From: Akkermansia muciniphila
Lineage (GTDB): Bacteria; Verrucomicrobiota; Verrucomicrobiia; Verrucomicrobiales; Akkermansiaceae
DNA length: 42,075 nt
Assembly (NCBI GenBank): GCA_945888515.1
Contig: CAMDAD010000027.1
Coordinates: forward strand, 1-42,075
Direction: 5' to 3'
Positions 16,580 through 24,562 of this stretch are shown in pieces. The notes under the pieces were generated by a model. That model had not been told where the DNA came from. It did no database searches and saw nothing but the letters and a program-made list of their open reading frames with translations. The position numbers and the translations under genes were made by a program. Every line of letters starts with the position of its first letter. Position 1 is the stretch's first letter.

Positions 16580-17005
16580 ATGTCAGACACTCCCAGCCAG
16601 CCATCGCGCGCCTTCATGCCGTATCCGGTTTCCACCTTGAGTCCGCCGATCGTGCCGAATGATTTAAGTAGTTTCAAATCACGCGGTATCAGCGAGGTGC
16701 AGAGGGATTTACAGCAAAAGTTGCGCGAGCTTCGCGAGCAATACCTGCAAGCGATCGATCATTTCAACTGGAACAAGTTGGTCTATGAGGCATCGATCCA
16801 GTTCGAGCCAGTGGTTGGTCAGACGTATTATTTGTATGCGATGAGCCGCGGCAATGTGCTGTCGATGATCGCACCGCATGAGTGGCCGATGAAGCATTTG
16901 GCGACCGTGCGACTGAACGTGGATCGCCAGTGGCAGGTGGAACAACTCGGCGCCGAGGTGGACTCACGGGAAATTTTCGGCACTACCGAGTCGCAAGAGG
17001 AATAG
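16580..17005 (+). CDS. DUF2452 family protein
   Basis: A 141-residue soluble protein. It matches the DUF2452 pattern: an early PYPVSTLSPPIVPND segment, then a coiled-coil-like helix (RDLQQKLRELREQYLQAIDHF), then YEASIQFEPVVGQTYYLYAMSRGNVLSMIAPHEW, and a final TVRLNVDRQWQVEQL strand. The family's function is unknown. It is divergent from the DUF1080 gene and converges on the hisG operon terminator. No partner gene is apparent. Confidence 0.8.
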   Translation: MSDTPSQPSRAFMPYPVSTLSPPIVPNDLSSFKSRGISEVQRDLQQKLRELREQYLQAIDHFNWNKLVYEASIQFEPVVGQTYYLYAMSRGNVLSMIAPHEWPMKHLATVRLNVDRQWQVEQLGAEVDSREIFGTTESQEE

Positions 17006-17030
17006 CTTTCACCTGCTGGCCACTCATCCC

Positions 17031-17062
17031 CAAAAAAGAAACCCGCTGGAAAGCGGGTTTCT
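17031..17062 (-). terminator. Strong intrinsic terminator of the hisG/small ribosomal protein operon
   Basis: A perfect 11-bp stem pairs 17037-17047 with 17052-17062 around a GGAA loop (TTCC on the minus-strand transcript). On the minus strand it is followed by TTTTTTG, so it is a classical Rho-independent terminator for the minus-strand genes. In the plus direction no U-run follows, so it would only weakly end the DUF2452 transcript. Confidence 0.92.
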
Positions 17063-17108
17063 GAGAAAGAAATCGGATCTGGTAAGAAACGCGTGGGCGC
17101 AGTCAAGA

Positions 17109-17213
17109 CTAGGACTTGTAGCGCAGACGCTTCTTATGGCGATTCTGTTTCATGCGCTTTTTGCGCTTGTGCTTGTTAATTTTGGTTTTACGGCGTTTCT
17201 TAATGGAACCCAT
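17109..17213 (-). CDS. 34-residue mS38/AURKAIP1/COX24-type ribosomal protein
   Basis: A short gene easily missed: 34 codons from ATG at 17213 to TAG at 17109. The product begins MGSIKKRRKTKINKHKRKKR and is about 60 percent Lys/Arg/His. It has the K-x-x-R-R-K, M/I-x-x-H-K, R-K-x-x-K-x-x-R pattern of the C-terminal domain of mitochondrial small-subunit protein mS38 (AURKAIP1/Cox24 C-terminal, DUF1713). Bacterial stand-alone versions of this domain are annotated in Bacteroidota and relatives. It lies 30 bases downstream of hisG and just before a strong terminator, so the two are probably cotranscribed. The extreme basic composition, proper start and stop, and terminator support a real gene. Ribosome association is inferred from the family. 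Confidence 0.82.
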   Translation of the reverse strand: MGSIKKRRKTKINKHKRKKRMKQNRHKKRLRYKS

Positions 17214-17243
17214 GGTTGTGTTTGTCGGTTGTTAGAAAAAGGG

Positions 17244-18122
17244 TTAGGGAACGATTTTGTTGAGAGGATATTCAATGATTCCTTCCGCTCCGAGAGCGAT
17301 CAGCTCGGGGATAATGTCGCGAACGACGGTTTCGTCAATCACTGTTTCCACCGCAATCCAATTTTCATCGGTCAGCTGGGAAATCGTGGGTCGTCGCAAG
17401 GAGGGCAGTTTTTCCGTGATGATGGCCAGGTTCGCCTTGGGCAGGTTCATTTTAAGACCCACCTTGCCCCGAGCGAGCAGAGCAGCCTTGAGCAGAAGCG
17501 CGATGCAATCCATCTTCTTTTTCTTCCAGGGATCCGCGGCGGCGGCGGGGCTGGCGTAGAAGTGGGGGAATGAGGTCAGCAGGGTATCGACAATACGCAG
17601 CTTGTTCGCCTTGATCGACGAGCCGGTTTCTGTGACATCGACGATAGCATCGACGAGATCAGGCACCTTGACCTCCGTGGCGCCCCAGGAAAATTCGACC
17701 TCGGCCTTGATTCCCTTGGCGGTGAGGTAGCGCTGCGTGATGCCTACGCCTTCGGTAGCGATGCGTTTCCCCTCTAGGTCCTCTGGTTTGCGGATGGGCG
17801 AGTCTTCCGGCACGACCAAGACCCAGCGAGTGGGGCGGGCGGTCGCTCGGGAGTAGGGAAGCTCGGCGAGATCGACGAGATCAGCCCCATTTTCATAGGC
17901 CCAATCGTAGCCGGTGATACCGCAATCGAGGAAGCCTTGATCGATGTAGCGACCCACCTCTTGGGCGCGGATCAGGTAAATGTCCAGCTCGGGATCGTTG
18001 GAAGCAGGCCGCAGTCCGCGCGACGAAACGTAAACCTCATACCCCGCTTTGGCCAATAGCTCTACCGTGGGAGCCTCGAGGCTCCCCTTCGGAATCGCGA
18101 TTTTGAGCGTGCGTTCGGACAT
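17244..18122 (-). CDS. hisG: ATP phosphoribosyltransferase (long form)
   Basis: HisG catalyses the first step of histidine biosynthesis, joining ATP and PRPP. The 292 residues starting at MSERTLKIAIPKGSLEAPT correspond to the long, self-contained HisG with a C-terminal regulatory ACT-like domain, so no HisZ is needed. Motifs are FLDCGITGYDW, RIATEGVGITQRYL and the PRPP-binding loop DVTETGSSIKANKLR (equivalent to DxxETGxTLxANxL). The C-terminal domain includes PTISQLTDENWIAVETVIDE. The extra 14 codons of the longer frame upstream are Pro-rich and unlike HisG, so 18122 is preferred. No other his gene is adjacent. No histidine leader peptide or attenuator was recognised upstream. Confidence 0.93.
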   Translation of the reverse strand: MSERTLKIAIPKGSLEAPTVELLAKAGYEVYVSSRGLRPASNDPELDIYLIRAQEVGRYIDQGFLDCGITGYDWAYENGADLVDLAELPYSRATARPTRWVLVVPEDSPIRKPEDLEGKRIATEGVGITQRYLTAKGIKAEVEFSWGATEVKVPDLVDAIVDVTETGSSIKANKLRIVDTLLTSFPHFYASPAAAADPWKKKKMDCIALLLKAALLARGKVGLKMNLPKANLAIITEKLPSLRRPTISQLTDENWIAVETVIDETVVRDIIPELIALGAEGIIEYPLNKIVP

Positions 18123-18407
18123 GGGCGGGGGGCGGGTTGTAGGGGACAAATCTCGACAAATCAAGAAAAAGGCACGATTTTTTTCATTTTTTGTAAATGG
18201 AGAATCCTTGCCTGCCGATTTGACACCGCGCTGCTGAGGAGAATCGATCCCATAGGAGGCGATGACACGCCGTTCGGATTTTCTGTTTTCCCACTTTTGT
18301 CCTTGCGTTCACCACTGCCAGAGCTATCTTTTCCGAACCGATGCAATCGTGTCGGTCATCATAACCCGGAGCTCTGCTCCAATATACAAAACCAAATACA
18401 TACGAAT

Positions 18408-19130
18408 ATGAAAACCAAACCATGGACCCGTAAAGGTTTCACACTTGTGGAACTCCTCGTCGTGATCGCGATTATCGTCGCACTCGCGGCTCTCGCTACA
18501 CCTGCCATCCTCAAGCAGCGCAAGAAGATGGACATGACTCAGGCCATCAGTAACTCGAAGCAAGTTTATCTGGTGTTGATGGACTTTGAACAAGACATGG
18601 GGAACTTTCCCGATCAGAATACGGCCACGCAAAGCCAAGAGTTGCAGGCTTTCACCGGCAATTTCGCGAACCAATTGTTGGGTCAGCTGATCGCTGGTGG
18701 ATACACCCGATCCGAGGAAATTTTCTTTGCCAAAGGCGGTAACCCCGCTGGTAACAAACAGCCCGACGATGTGATCAATCCTGTGGGCCGTATCCTCACA
18801 CAAGGGGAGTGCGGATTTTCCTATGTGCAAGTCACCGGTGGTGCTAGCGGCGGCGGCGTCCGTGGCCTGAGCACTTCCGACAATGGTGGCATTCCTATTC
18901 TCTGCGCTCCCGTGGAGACCGGTGGCACGGATGCCGCTTTCAAGCCTGATCCTTACGACAACCGCGGCGTGTATCTGCGCGTGGATGGATCCGCACGCTC
19001 CGAGCGTCTGAATCCGAATGACAACCGCATCCGCATCGATGGTGGAAACACTCTTTTCGGTGCTGGCATCGGCACCGTTTGGGGTCAAGGTGCTGCGGCT
19101 CTTCAGCCAAACGTTCTTCTGCCTCAATAA
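18408..19130 (+). CDS. Type II secretion/pilin-like protein with class III signal
   Basis: A 240-residue prepilin-like protein beginning with the prepilin peptidase signature RKGFTLVELLVVIAIIVALAALATPA (cleavage after Gly10, N-methyl-Phe11). The N-terminal helix is followed by a globular domain starting KMDMTQAISNSKQVYLVLMDFEQDMGNFPDQ, the form common in Verrucomicrobiota pseudopilins of the DUF1559/GspG-like group. It then runs into a Gly/Asn-rich tail. The upstream frame to 18297 is not protein-like. The gene is monocistronic, with a strong terminator 23 bases after its stop. Verrucomicrobial genomes carry many such orphan pilin genes; whether it forms part of a pilus or a secretion system is unknown. 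Confidence 0.88.
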   Translation: MKTKPWTRKGFTLVELLVVIAIIVALAALATPAILKQRKKMDMTQAISNSKQVYLVLMDFEQDMGNFPDQNTATQSQELQAFTGNFANQLLGQLIAGGYTRSEEIFFAKGGNPAGNKQPDDVINPVGRILTQGECGFSYVQVTGGASGGGVRGLSTSDNGGIPILCAPVETGGTDAAFKPDPYDNRGVYLRVDGSARSERLNPNDNRIRIDGGNTLFGAGIGTVWGQGAAALQPNVLLPQ

Positions 19131-19153
19131 ACGAAAGTCAGACGATTTCTTCC

Positions 19154-19185
19154 ACAGGCGATCCGCGAGGATCGCCTGTTTTTTT
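19154..19185 (+). terminator. Intrinsic terminator of the prepilin-like gene
   Basis: A perfect 11-bp stem (19154-19164 with 19169-19179, loop GCGA) is followed by TTTTTT on the plus strand. It also lies just beyond the 3' end of the RNase P RNA gene on the other strand and could insulate the two convergent transcripts. Confidence 0.93.
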
Positions 19186-19199
19186 ATCCCGTGAAGGGT

Positions 19200-19590
19200 G
19201 CCGTTTCCCTGTAAGCCGGATTCTGTCCCGGAAGCCCTGCGGCATCCATCGACGGTCATTTCTCTCCCTACTTGCGCAGGACCTCACTTTCGTGAAGTGC
19301 GACTATTACCCGGAGATGTGAGCGGGTCGCTCTCCCCTGTTCTGTCTTGCACCACGTGGGGTTTGCCCTGCCACCTTGGTTGCCCTCGGCGCGGTGGGCT
19401 CTTACCCCACCATTTCAACCTTACCTGATTCCCGCAAGCGGGACCATCGGCGGTGTATTTTCTGCGGCACTTTCCATCAAGGTTTTCTCGCGATCCCCCT
19501 GTCCTCACTTTTCACGAGGCACGTTACCCTGCGGTGTCCGGACTTTCCTCAGCCTGACTTGCGCCACACTGCGACCGTCCAGGAAACGGC
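19200..19590 (-). ncRNA. rnpB: RNase P RNA, bacterial class A type
   Basis: The minus strand shows the universal RNase P RNA elements. Near the 5' end is GGCTGAGGAAAGTCCGGAC (P4/CR-I region, complement around 19535-19560). The 3' end reads ACAGAATCCGGCTTACAGGG. The ends pair as helix P1: GCCGTTTCC (complement of 19582-19590) with GGGAAACGGC (complement of 19200-19209). The length, about 391 nt, fits class A RNAs. This catalytic RNA matures the 5' end of tRNAs. Small frames called in this stretch (for example 19284-19508 and 19347-19634) are artefacts of it. End positions are estimated from P1 pairing. Confidence 0.96.
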
Positions 19591-19678
19591 GGCAAAGAAA
19601 TAGCGCGGAAATGATCCTAATACCAGTAAAATGATGAAATCTCCGCCATGCCTCTATCGCTTCTGACGAAACGGCGCG

Positions 19679-22117
19679 TTACTCGTAGTGCAGTTGTGCA
19701 CTGGTAACGGCATCGCGATCACTGGAAAAGCGGATCCAATACGCGGAAAAACCTTCGGCAAAGCTGTGATCGAGCGTAACACCCGCTTTCAGGGGTAGCC
19801 TCTGGTATGTCACCCAATCACCAAAACCACTAATGTCGACTTCTACTACGATCGTAGTATCTACATCGCTGTGCAATGTCATAGTCTTGCGATCGTAGCC
19901 GGTCATGAGATAAGGATCAGATGGCTGGCCCGCCTTGACACTCGTGTTTTTCCACGGACCTCCCTCGCCCCGTGGTTTGCCTAGTTTCCATACATCGTCG
20001 ATTACCCCCGCCCACAATGCCGCTTTGCCATCACTGGAGCGGATGATGTGCCGGTTGTCGGACGTTTGGGCATCGATGCCTGAGAGCAGCAGCAGCCCAT
20101 GCCAAGAGCAGAAATCGTGTATCATACGGTTGTGCGTGGTGACAGGGCGGGCCATGGCGAAACCTCCAGCATTTTCAGCGGGTAGCTCATAAAAGGTGCC
20201 GGCAAGGTTGAGCAAATCACGCTCGGTAGCCACTTCGCGCGCCACGCGGGCATTGCCAAAAAGACCGCCATTCGCATAGGATTCGGGGCCTTTGGGAAAG
20301 CGCCAGCGCCGTCCTTTGTCATCGATGATCAGCGCGGAGGCGGCATCGATGCGATACGGTTTGTCACCGAGCTTGGTGTGATCTTTCGCATACTGATAGG
20401 CCGCCGCATCGGCATTGGGCACCAGCTTCATGTCAGCCGTCATGGTGTAGTATCCTTTGGGCGCGCCCTTCGCGTCCGTGGCCACCATCGAAAGGCTCAA
20501 CGCGTCATCGTTCAGCGCGCGAATCAGTCCACCCGTAGCCGACAGAGAGGATTCCGAGGAAATACCAGCAAACAGCGCACCATCTGCTTGCAGGTGCCGT
20601 GGCGCGGAACCATAGGTGAATGTTGCGGTGACTTTGGCGCAATCGCTCAGGGGGCTCAGTCGCACCCATGTGCCGCTGTCTTGCGCTTTGAAAATCCTAG
20701 TATTCAGGCGACCCGGCGCCGCAGTGATTTTTTGCAAGGGAACCCAGACGCCATCACCCAGGAGATCCACTTCGATCAAAAAATCCACGTCTGTTTTTTC
20801 GCCATGCGCAAGGTGCAAGGCGCGCTGATCATAACCACGGAACAAAAAGGCATCGGACGCTTGCTGCGCTTTGACCGCATCATTGAGCCACACCGCCCCA
20901 CGACCGATCGGCGCGCCGAGTTGATCAAGCCGCGCGTGCTCCACAAACCAAAGATTCGATTGCGAGCGCGGCGGCGCGATTTCCCCTTTCGCTTTGCGCT
21001 TGTTCAGAAACTCGGACTTCGCGGTGTCGTCGCAACCGAGCGCGACCTTGCCCTGCCATTCACAAAAATCGCCGATGACCTTGAGGTAATTCGAGCGCGG
21101 GGTGATGCCAGCGGATTTCTGCGGCGTGAAGTCCTTGGGAAATTTCCAGAAGGTTCCATGCATGGTCATCAGAAATTCCTTTTCACCGATGTCGCGAATG
21201 CGAGGCCACTCGGTATTCCAGCCGTGCGCGCCATCGTAAGAGTGAGAACCTTTTGGCAAACGATATGCATGCCATTTCCCACCGTGAAGGCACATGAGTA
21301 TCAGCGAGCGATGATCCCAACCCACGGCCCAAAGCGGGGCCTCTGGCGACTCCGCCTTGCCGCTGATGCCACCCGGGCCGGTGACTTCGGTGAACTGGTT
21401 GCGGCGCACGATGGTCCACTGGTCCGCCTTTCCATCCCACTCCGCTAACACGCCGCTGGGCACGCGGGGATCGGCCTGCGCCTCGCGACCATGTTCCCCA
21501 TTGTTCGCATAAACATAGCGCCCTTGCCCAGAGTAAAATCCTTTGCCGTGATAGCCAGGGAGTTCGGCTTTTCTGCCGTCTCTGACTTCGGTCGTGCCTT
21601 TTTTATTCGCACCACCCGCCTGCAATTGCTCATCGATCCACAGGTCCTTCACCGCCAGCGTTTTGACATCCACTTCGTAAATGCCCTCCTCCATCGTCGC
21701 ATAGAGAATTTTTCCCGCAGGATCGGTGAGATGCCGGGCGTTTCCTGTGTGCCGACCATACATCGTGGTGTAGGGAATGCTGCGCACACCACCGTTCGCA
21801 TCGATGATATATGGCCCGATGAACAACTGCTGCGATTCCTCATGAATCATGCGGTTTGCCGGTGTGCCGCCGATACTTTCGGGGCGGATGTTTTGTTTCA
21901 AGTCCGGCGTGATCTCGTAGAGTCGATCGGTCGATCCCTTCGGTTGGTGTGGTGCATACGTAATCACCCACAACTTCCCAGCCCAAGGCACGACCGCACC
22001 CGTGCCGCATTCGCCTTCGCGGTTTGACATCACCAAATGAGGATACACTCCCGAATACTCAACCTGAGCCAACAAAGGCAGGTGCAACAAACTAGCTAAG
22101 AACAACGAACGAATCAT
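19679..22117 (-). CDS. Large secreted protein with an internal duplication, function unknown
   Basis: An 812-residue exported protein with a short signal peptide (MIRSLFLASLLHLPLLAQ). I recognise no enzyme family. The first part resembles a beta-propeller-like repeat region (KLWVITYAPHQPKGSTDRLYEITPDL, GKILYATMEEGIYEVDVKTL). Two halves are clearly related: about 318-502 and about 638-811 both contain DFCxWxGxxxL, then a GYDxRxxxLH motif, then a long strand-rich stretch ending with WxRxSxxxxxVTxxxxY. Homologues of this layout are, to my recollection, common secreted proteins in Verrucomicrobiota and Planctomycetota, of unknown role. The gene ends 88 bases upstream of rnpB on the same strand. 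Confidence 0.7.
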   Translation of the reverse strand: MIRSLFLASLLHLPLLAQVEYSGVYPHLVMSNREGECGTGAVVPWAGKLWVITYAPHQPKGSTDRLYEITPDLKQNIRPESIGGTPANRMIHEESQQLFIGPYIIDANGGVRSIPYTTMYGRHTGNARHLTDPAGKILYATMEEGIYEVDVKTLAVKDLWIDEQLQAGGANKKGTTEVRDGRKAELPGYHGKGFYSGQGRYVYANNGEHGREAQADPRVPSGVLAEWDGKADQWTIVRRNQFTEVTGPGGISGKAESPEAPLWAVGWDHRSLILMCLHGGKWHAYRLPKGSHSYDGAHGWNTEWPRIRDIGEKEFLMTMHGTFWKFPKDFTPQKSAGITPRSNYLKVIGDFCEWQGKVALGCDDTAKSEFLNKRKAKGEIAPPRSQSNLWFVEHARLDQLGAPIGRGAVWLNDAVKAQQASDAFLFRGYDQRALHLAHGEKTDVDFLIEVDLLGDGVWVPLQKITAAPGRLNTRIFKAQDSGTWVRLSPLSDCAKVTATFTYGSAPRHLQADGALFAGISSESSLSATGGLIRALNDDALSLSMVATDAKGAPKGYYTMTADMKLVPNADAAAYQYAKDHTKLGDKPYRIDAASALIIDDKGRRWRFPKGPESYANGGLFGNARVAREVATERDLLNLAGTFYELPAENAGGFAMARPVTTHNRMIHDFCSWHGLLLLSGIDAQTSDNRHIIRSSDGKAALWAGVIDDVWKLGKPRGEGGPWKNTSVKAGQPSDPYLMTGYDRKTMTLHSDVDTTIVVEVDISGFGDWVTYQRLPLKAGVTLDHSFAEGFSAYWIRFSSDRDAVTSAQLHYE

Positions 22118-22440
22118 CGCCCAGACTACGCCAATTTATGCTAGAATTTGTCGAAGTATTTGCTCCCCGCCAGATTTCCCTAAGACCCGCTAGAGTGATC
22201 GGCATAGTTTATCAGTAGGAAAAAACGAGGCGTGAGCCCTGCAGCTTGCTTCTCATGCAAAAATTCAGATCACTATCGCGCTATATTACTAGTTTTTTGT
22301 GATGCAATCGTAAATTTCGCTTATTATGAAAAATACGAGTTATCAATTATAGCGTTTCTGAGGCTACCCAATAGCCTACTCGTGTGGCGCGGACATTCTG
22401 TGAAAGGGCGGGGGCTTTCATGTCGTAATGGGAATTTGCT
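22118..22440. promoter_or_regulatory. AT-rich intergenic region upstream of the Tat oxidoreductase operon
   Basis: About 320 bases separate two divergent genes. The section 22260-22370 is markedly AT-rich compared with its surroundings and likely holds promoters for both directions. An open frame at 22232-22507 overlaps the oxidoreductase start in another frame and shows no protein character. I cannot assign a specific -35/-10 pair or operator. Confidence 0.35.
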
Positions 22441-23718
22441 ATGGATCATTCTCTTTTGCTTTCTCGCCGTCGTCTTCTTGCTGGAGCCTTTGCTACGGCT
22501 GCTCTAGGGCCCTCGATGCTTGTGGCCGCGCCGAAGAATGATCGGCTCAATGTAGCGTTCATCGGTTACGGCAAGCGCGCTTATGCGGTGTTAGGGCATG
22601 CTCTGCGGCAGGCGGATGTGCGAGTGGTCGCAGTTTGTGAAGTGGAGGGGACGCGCCTAGCGAAAGCCAAGGAAGTAGTCGAGAAATACTACGCCGCGGA
22701 TCAAAAATCCGGCAGCTATCGGGGATGCAGAACCTACGTGGATTATCGCGAGTTACTCGAGCGAGAGGATTTGGACGCGGTGGTCATCATGACGCCCGAT
22801 CACATGCATGTGCATCCAGCATTGGCGGCAGCGAAGAAAAAGCTGGATATTTACTGTGAAAAACCACTTACCCGCACGATTGCGGAGGGGCGTATGCTGG
22901 TTGATACGGTGAAGAAGCATGGCGTCATTTTTCAAACAGGCAGCCAACAGCGCAGCGAGTTTGGTGGTCGTTTCCGCACAGCGGTCGAGATGATCTGGGC
23001 TGGGCGCATCGGTGACGTGAAGACAATCCGGGTCGGCGTAGGAGGGCCAGCGGGTCCTTGTGACTTGCCCACACAAGCCAAGCCCGACAATCTCAATTGG
23101 GATCTGTGGCTCGGTCCTGCCCCGCTGCGCGGCTACCACGAGGATCTTTGCCCCAAAGGCATGCACCAGCACTACCCCGCTTTCCGCAAGTATGAGGAAT
23201 ATGCTGGGGGCGCCCTATCGGATATGGGAGCCCATCATTTCGACATCGCGCAATGGGCGATAGGCATGGACGGCAGCGGACCGGTAAAAATTGAAGCTCC
23301 CGCTCGTGGAGAGACCGGGTTGAAATTTACTTACGCCAATGGCATTGAGATGTTTCATGGAGGGCCGGGCGGATGCACCTTTGAGGGAACCGAGGGCACC
23401 ATTTGGGTCGATCGCTCATTGCTCAAAAGCGACAAGCCCGAAATCCTCTCCGCACCCCTAGCGCCGGGAGATCGCCGCGCCATGGCATCCAAAGATCACT
23501 TTCGCAATTGGCTCGATGGCATCAAATCCCGCACAGAACCAATTTGCTCGGTGGAAACTGGACATCGGACTGCCAGCATATGTCACTTGGGCAATTTCGG
23601 CTACAAGCTCCGCCGCACGCTGCTATGGGATCCGGTGAAGGAACAATTTCGCGACAATGGCGAAGCCAACGCGCTCACTGCGCGCACGCCGCGCGACGGC
23701 TGGGCCTATGAGTTGTGA
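22441..23718 (+). CDS. Gfo/Idh/MocA family oxidoreductase, Tat-exported
   Basis: A 425-residue NAD(P)-dependent oxidoreductase. The N-terminus has a twin-arginine signal, SRRRLLAGAFATAALG (residues 8-23). The Rossmann domain starts LNVAFIGYGKRAYAVLG, and the family's EKP motif is IYCEKPLT (about 139-146). The C-terminal domain contains the typical GGALSDMGAHHFDIAQWAIG, with the His that usually acts in catalysis or metal binding. Secreted Gfo/Idh enzymes act on sugars or polyols, probably oxidising or epimerising periplasmic glycans. The substrate is unknown. It is the first gene of a plus-strand run: the next start is 36 bases on. Confidence 0.9.
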   Translation: MDHSLLLSRRRLLAGAFATAALGPSMLVAAPKNDRLNVAFIGYGKRAYAVLGHALRQADVRVVAVCEVEGTRLAKAKEVVEKYYAADQKSGSYRGCRTYVDYRELLEREDLDAVVIMTPDHMHVHPALAAAKKKLDIYCEKPLTRTIAEGRMLVDTVKKHGVIFQTGSQQRSEFGGRFRTAVEMIWAGRIGDVKTIRVGVGGPAGPCDLPTQAKPDNLNWDLWLGPAPLRGYHEDLCPKGMHQHYPAFRKYEEYAGGALSDMGAHHFDIAQWAIGMDGSGPVKIEAPARGETGLKFTYANGIEMFHGGPGGCTFEGTEGTIWVDRSLLKSDKPEILSAPLAPGDRRAMASKDHFRNWLDGIKSRTEPICSVETGHRTASICHLGNFGYKLRRTLLWDPVKEQFRDNGEANALTARTPRDGWAYEL

Positions 23719-23754
23719 AACAGCGCCACGGACCTAACGATACGCTTTTGACCT

Positions 23755-24504
23755 ATGGACGACTATCATCGCCGTGAATTCATCAAGACGACAGTGCCCG
23801 GGCTGCTCGGAGTGATGCTCTCATTGCCAGCTTTGTGCGCAATGGCCACACGGGCGAATGCGTTTGACGGACGCTTGAAAGCGGACCGATCCATGCATTG
23901 GGAAGCGTTTCTCGAGGCAGTTTCTAAGGAAGCGGCAAAACAGCATCTTGACCGATGGAACGAAGAGAAATACCTGCAAAAAATCGCCGGACTCACGAAG
24001 TCGCTGTACCTCGAGGATCCTGTCATTTCGCAAGCGATGGAAAAAGTAGCGGTGCGACTGAAAAAGGGATGGGTGGATTTTCATGACCTCGAAAAGAACC
24101 TCGATTTCGCTGTATGTCTGCTCCAGTTCGATGTGAATGAAGTCATTAAGCCCCACAATCACCCCGGGATGACGGGTCTGATTCTATGTGCCTCTGGGGA
24201 AATTCACGCGCAAAATTACGATCTTTACAAGACCATCGATGAGCGCGAGGTGGATGGCGTGCGCACGGGAAAATACCTGCTGCATCAATCGGGTAACAGC
24301 ACCTTGCGCAAGGGGGACATTTCCACACTGACTTCCCAAGCGCGCAACATTCACACACTCAAGGCCTCCATGGTCACGCAGTTGATCGATATTTTCACGC
24401 CGCCATACAATCAGGAGCGCTCGGAAAAAAGTTGCTGGTATGAGCTGGATGAGATACCCGTGGCCGGTAGTCGCACGATTTACGAAGCCCATCTCCGCGA
24501 GTGA
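23755..24504 (+). CDS. Tat-exported thiol dioxygenase of the PCO/ADO cupin family
   Basis: A 249-residue protein with a strong twin-arginine signal (HRREFIKTTVPGLLG, residues 5-19, cleavage near ANA/FD). Residues 131-156 (IKPHNHPGMTGLILCASGEI then HAQNYD) match the PCO/ADO cupin core, which in plant cysteine oxidases and 2-aminoethanethiol dioxygenase reads PxHxHPGMTxxxKxLxGxxHxxxYD. The expected three-His iron site is His134, His136 and His200 (ARNIHTL). The closing motif DIFTPPYNQERSEKSCWYEL matches DxxxPPYxxxxxRxCxYY. The family oxidises thiols, such as N-terminal Cys or cysteamine, to sulfinates with O2. Export to the periplasm is unusual for this family. The gene sits between an exported oxidoreductase and a kinase; the shared pathway is inference only. 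Confidence 0.82.
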   Translation: MDDYHRREFIKTTVPGLLGVMLSLPALCAMATRANAFDGRLKADRSMHWEAFLEAVSKEAAKQHLDRWNEEKYLQKIAGLTKSLYLEDPVISQAMEKVAVRLKKGWVDFHDLEKNLDFAVCLLQFDVNEVIKPHNHPGMTGLILCASGEIHAQNYDLYKTIDEREVDGVRTGKYLLHQSGNSTLRKGDISTLTSQARNIHTLKASMVTQLIDIFTPPYNQERSEKSCWYELDEIPVAGSRTIYEAHLRE

Positions 24505-24562
24505 TTTTTGCATTTGCGCTTGGCAATTCCCCTTCTTTCGCTCCAGCATCCCGCCAACAGTC

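Noticed and set aside
19284-19634. Open frames on both strands between the prepilin terminator and the 812-residue gene
   Set aside because: The stretch is the RNase P RNA gene, with its conserved core and P1 pairing.
22232-22507. 91-residue plus-strand frame upstream of the Gfo/Idh gene
   Set aside because: It overlaps the real start of the oxidoreductase in another frame and has no recognisable protein features apart from a chance hydrophobic end.
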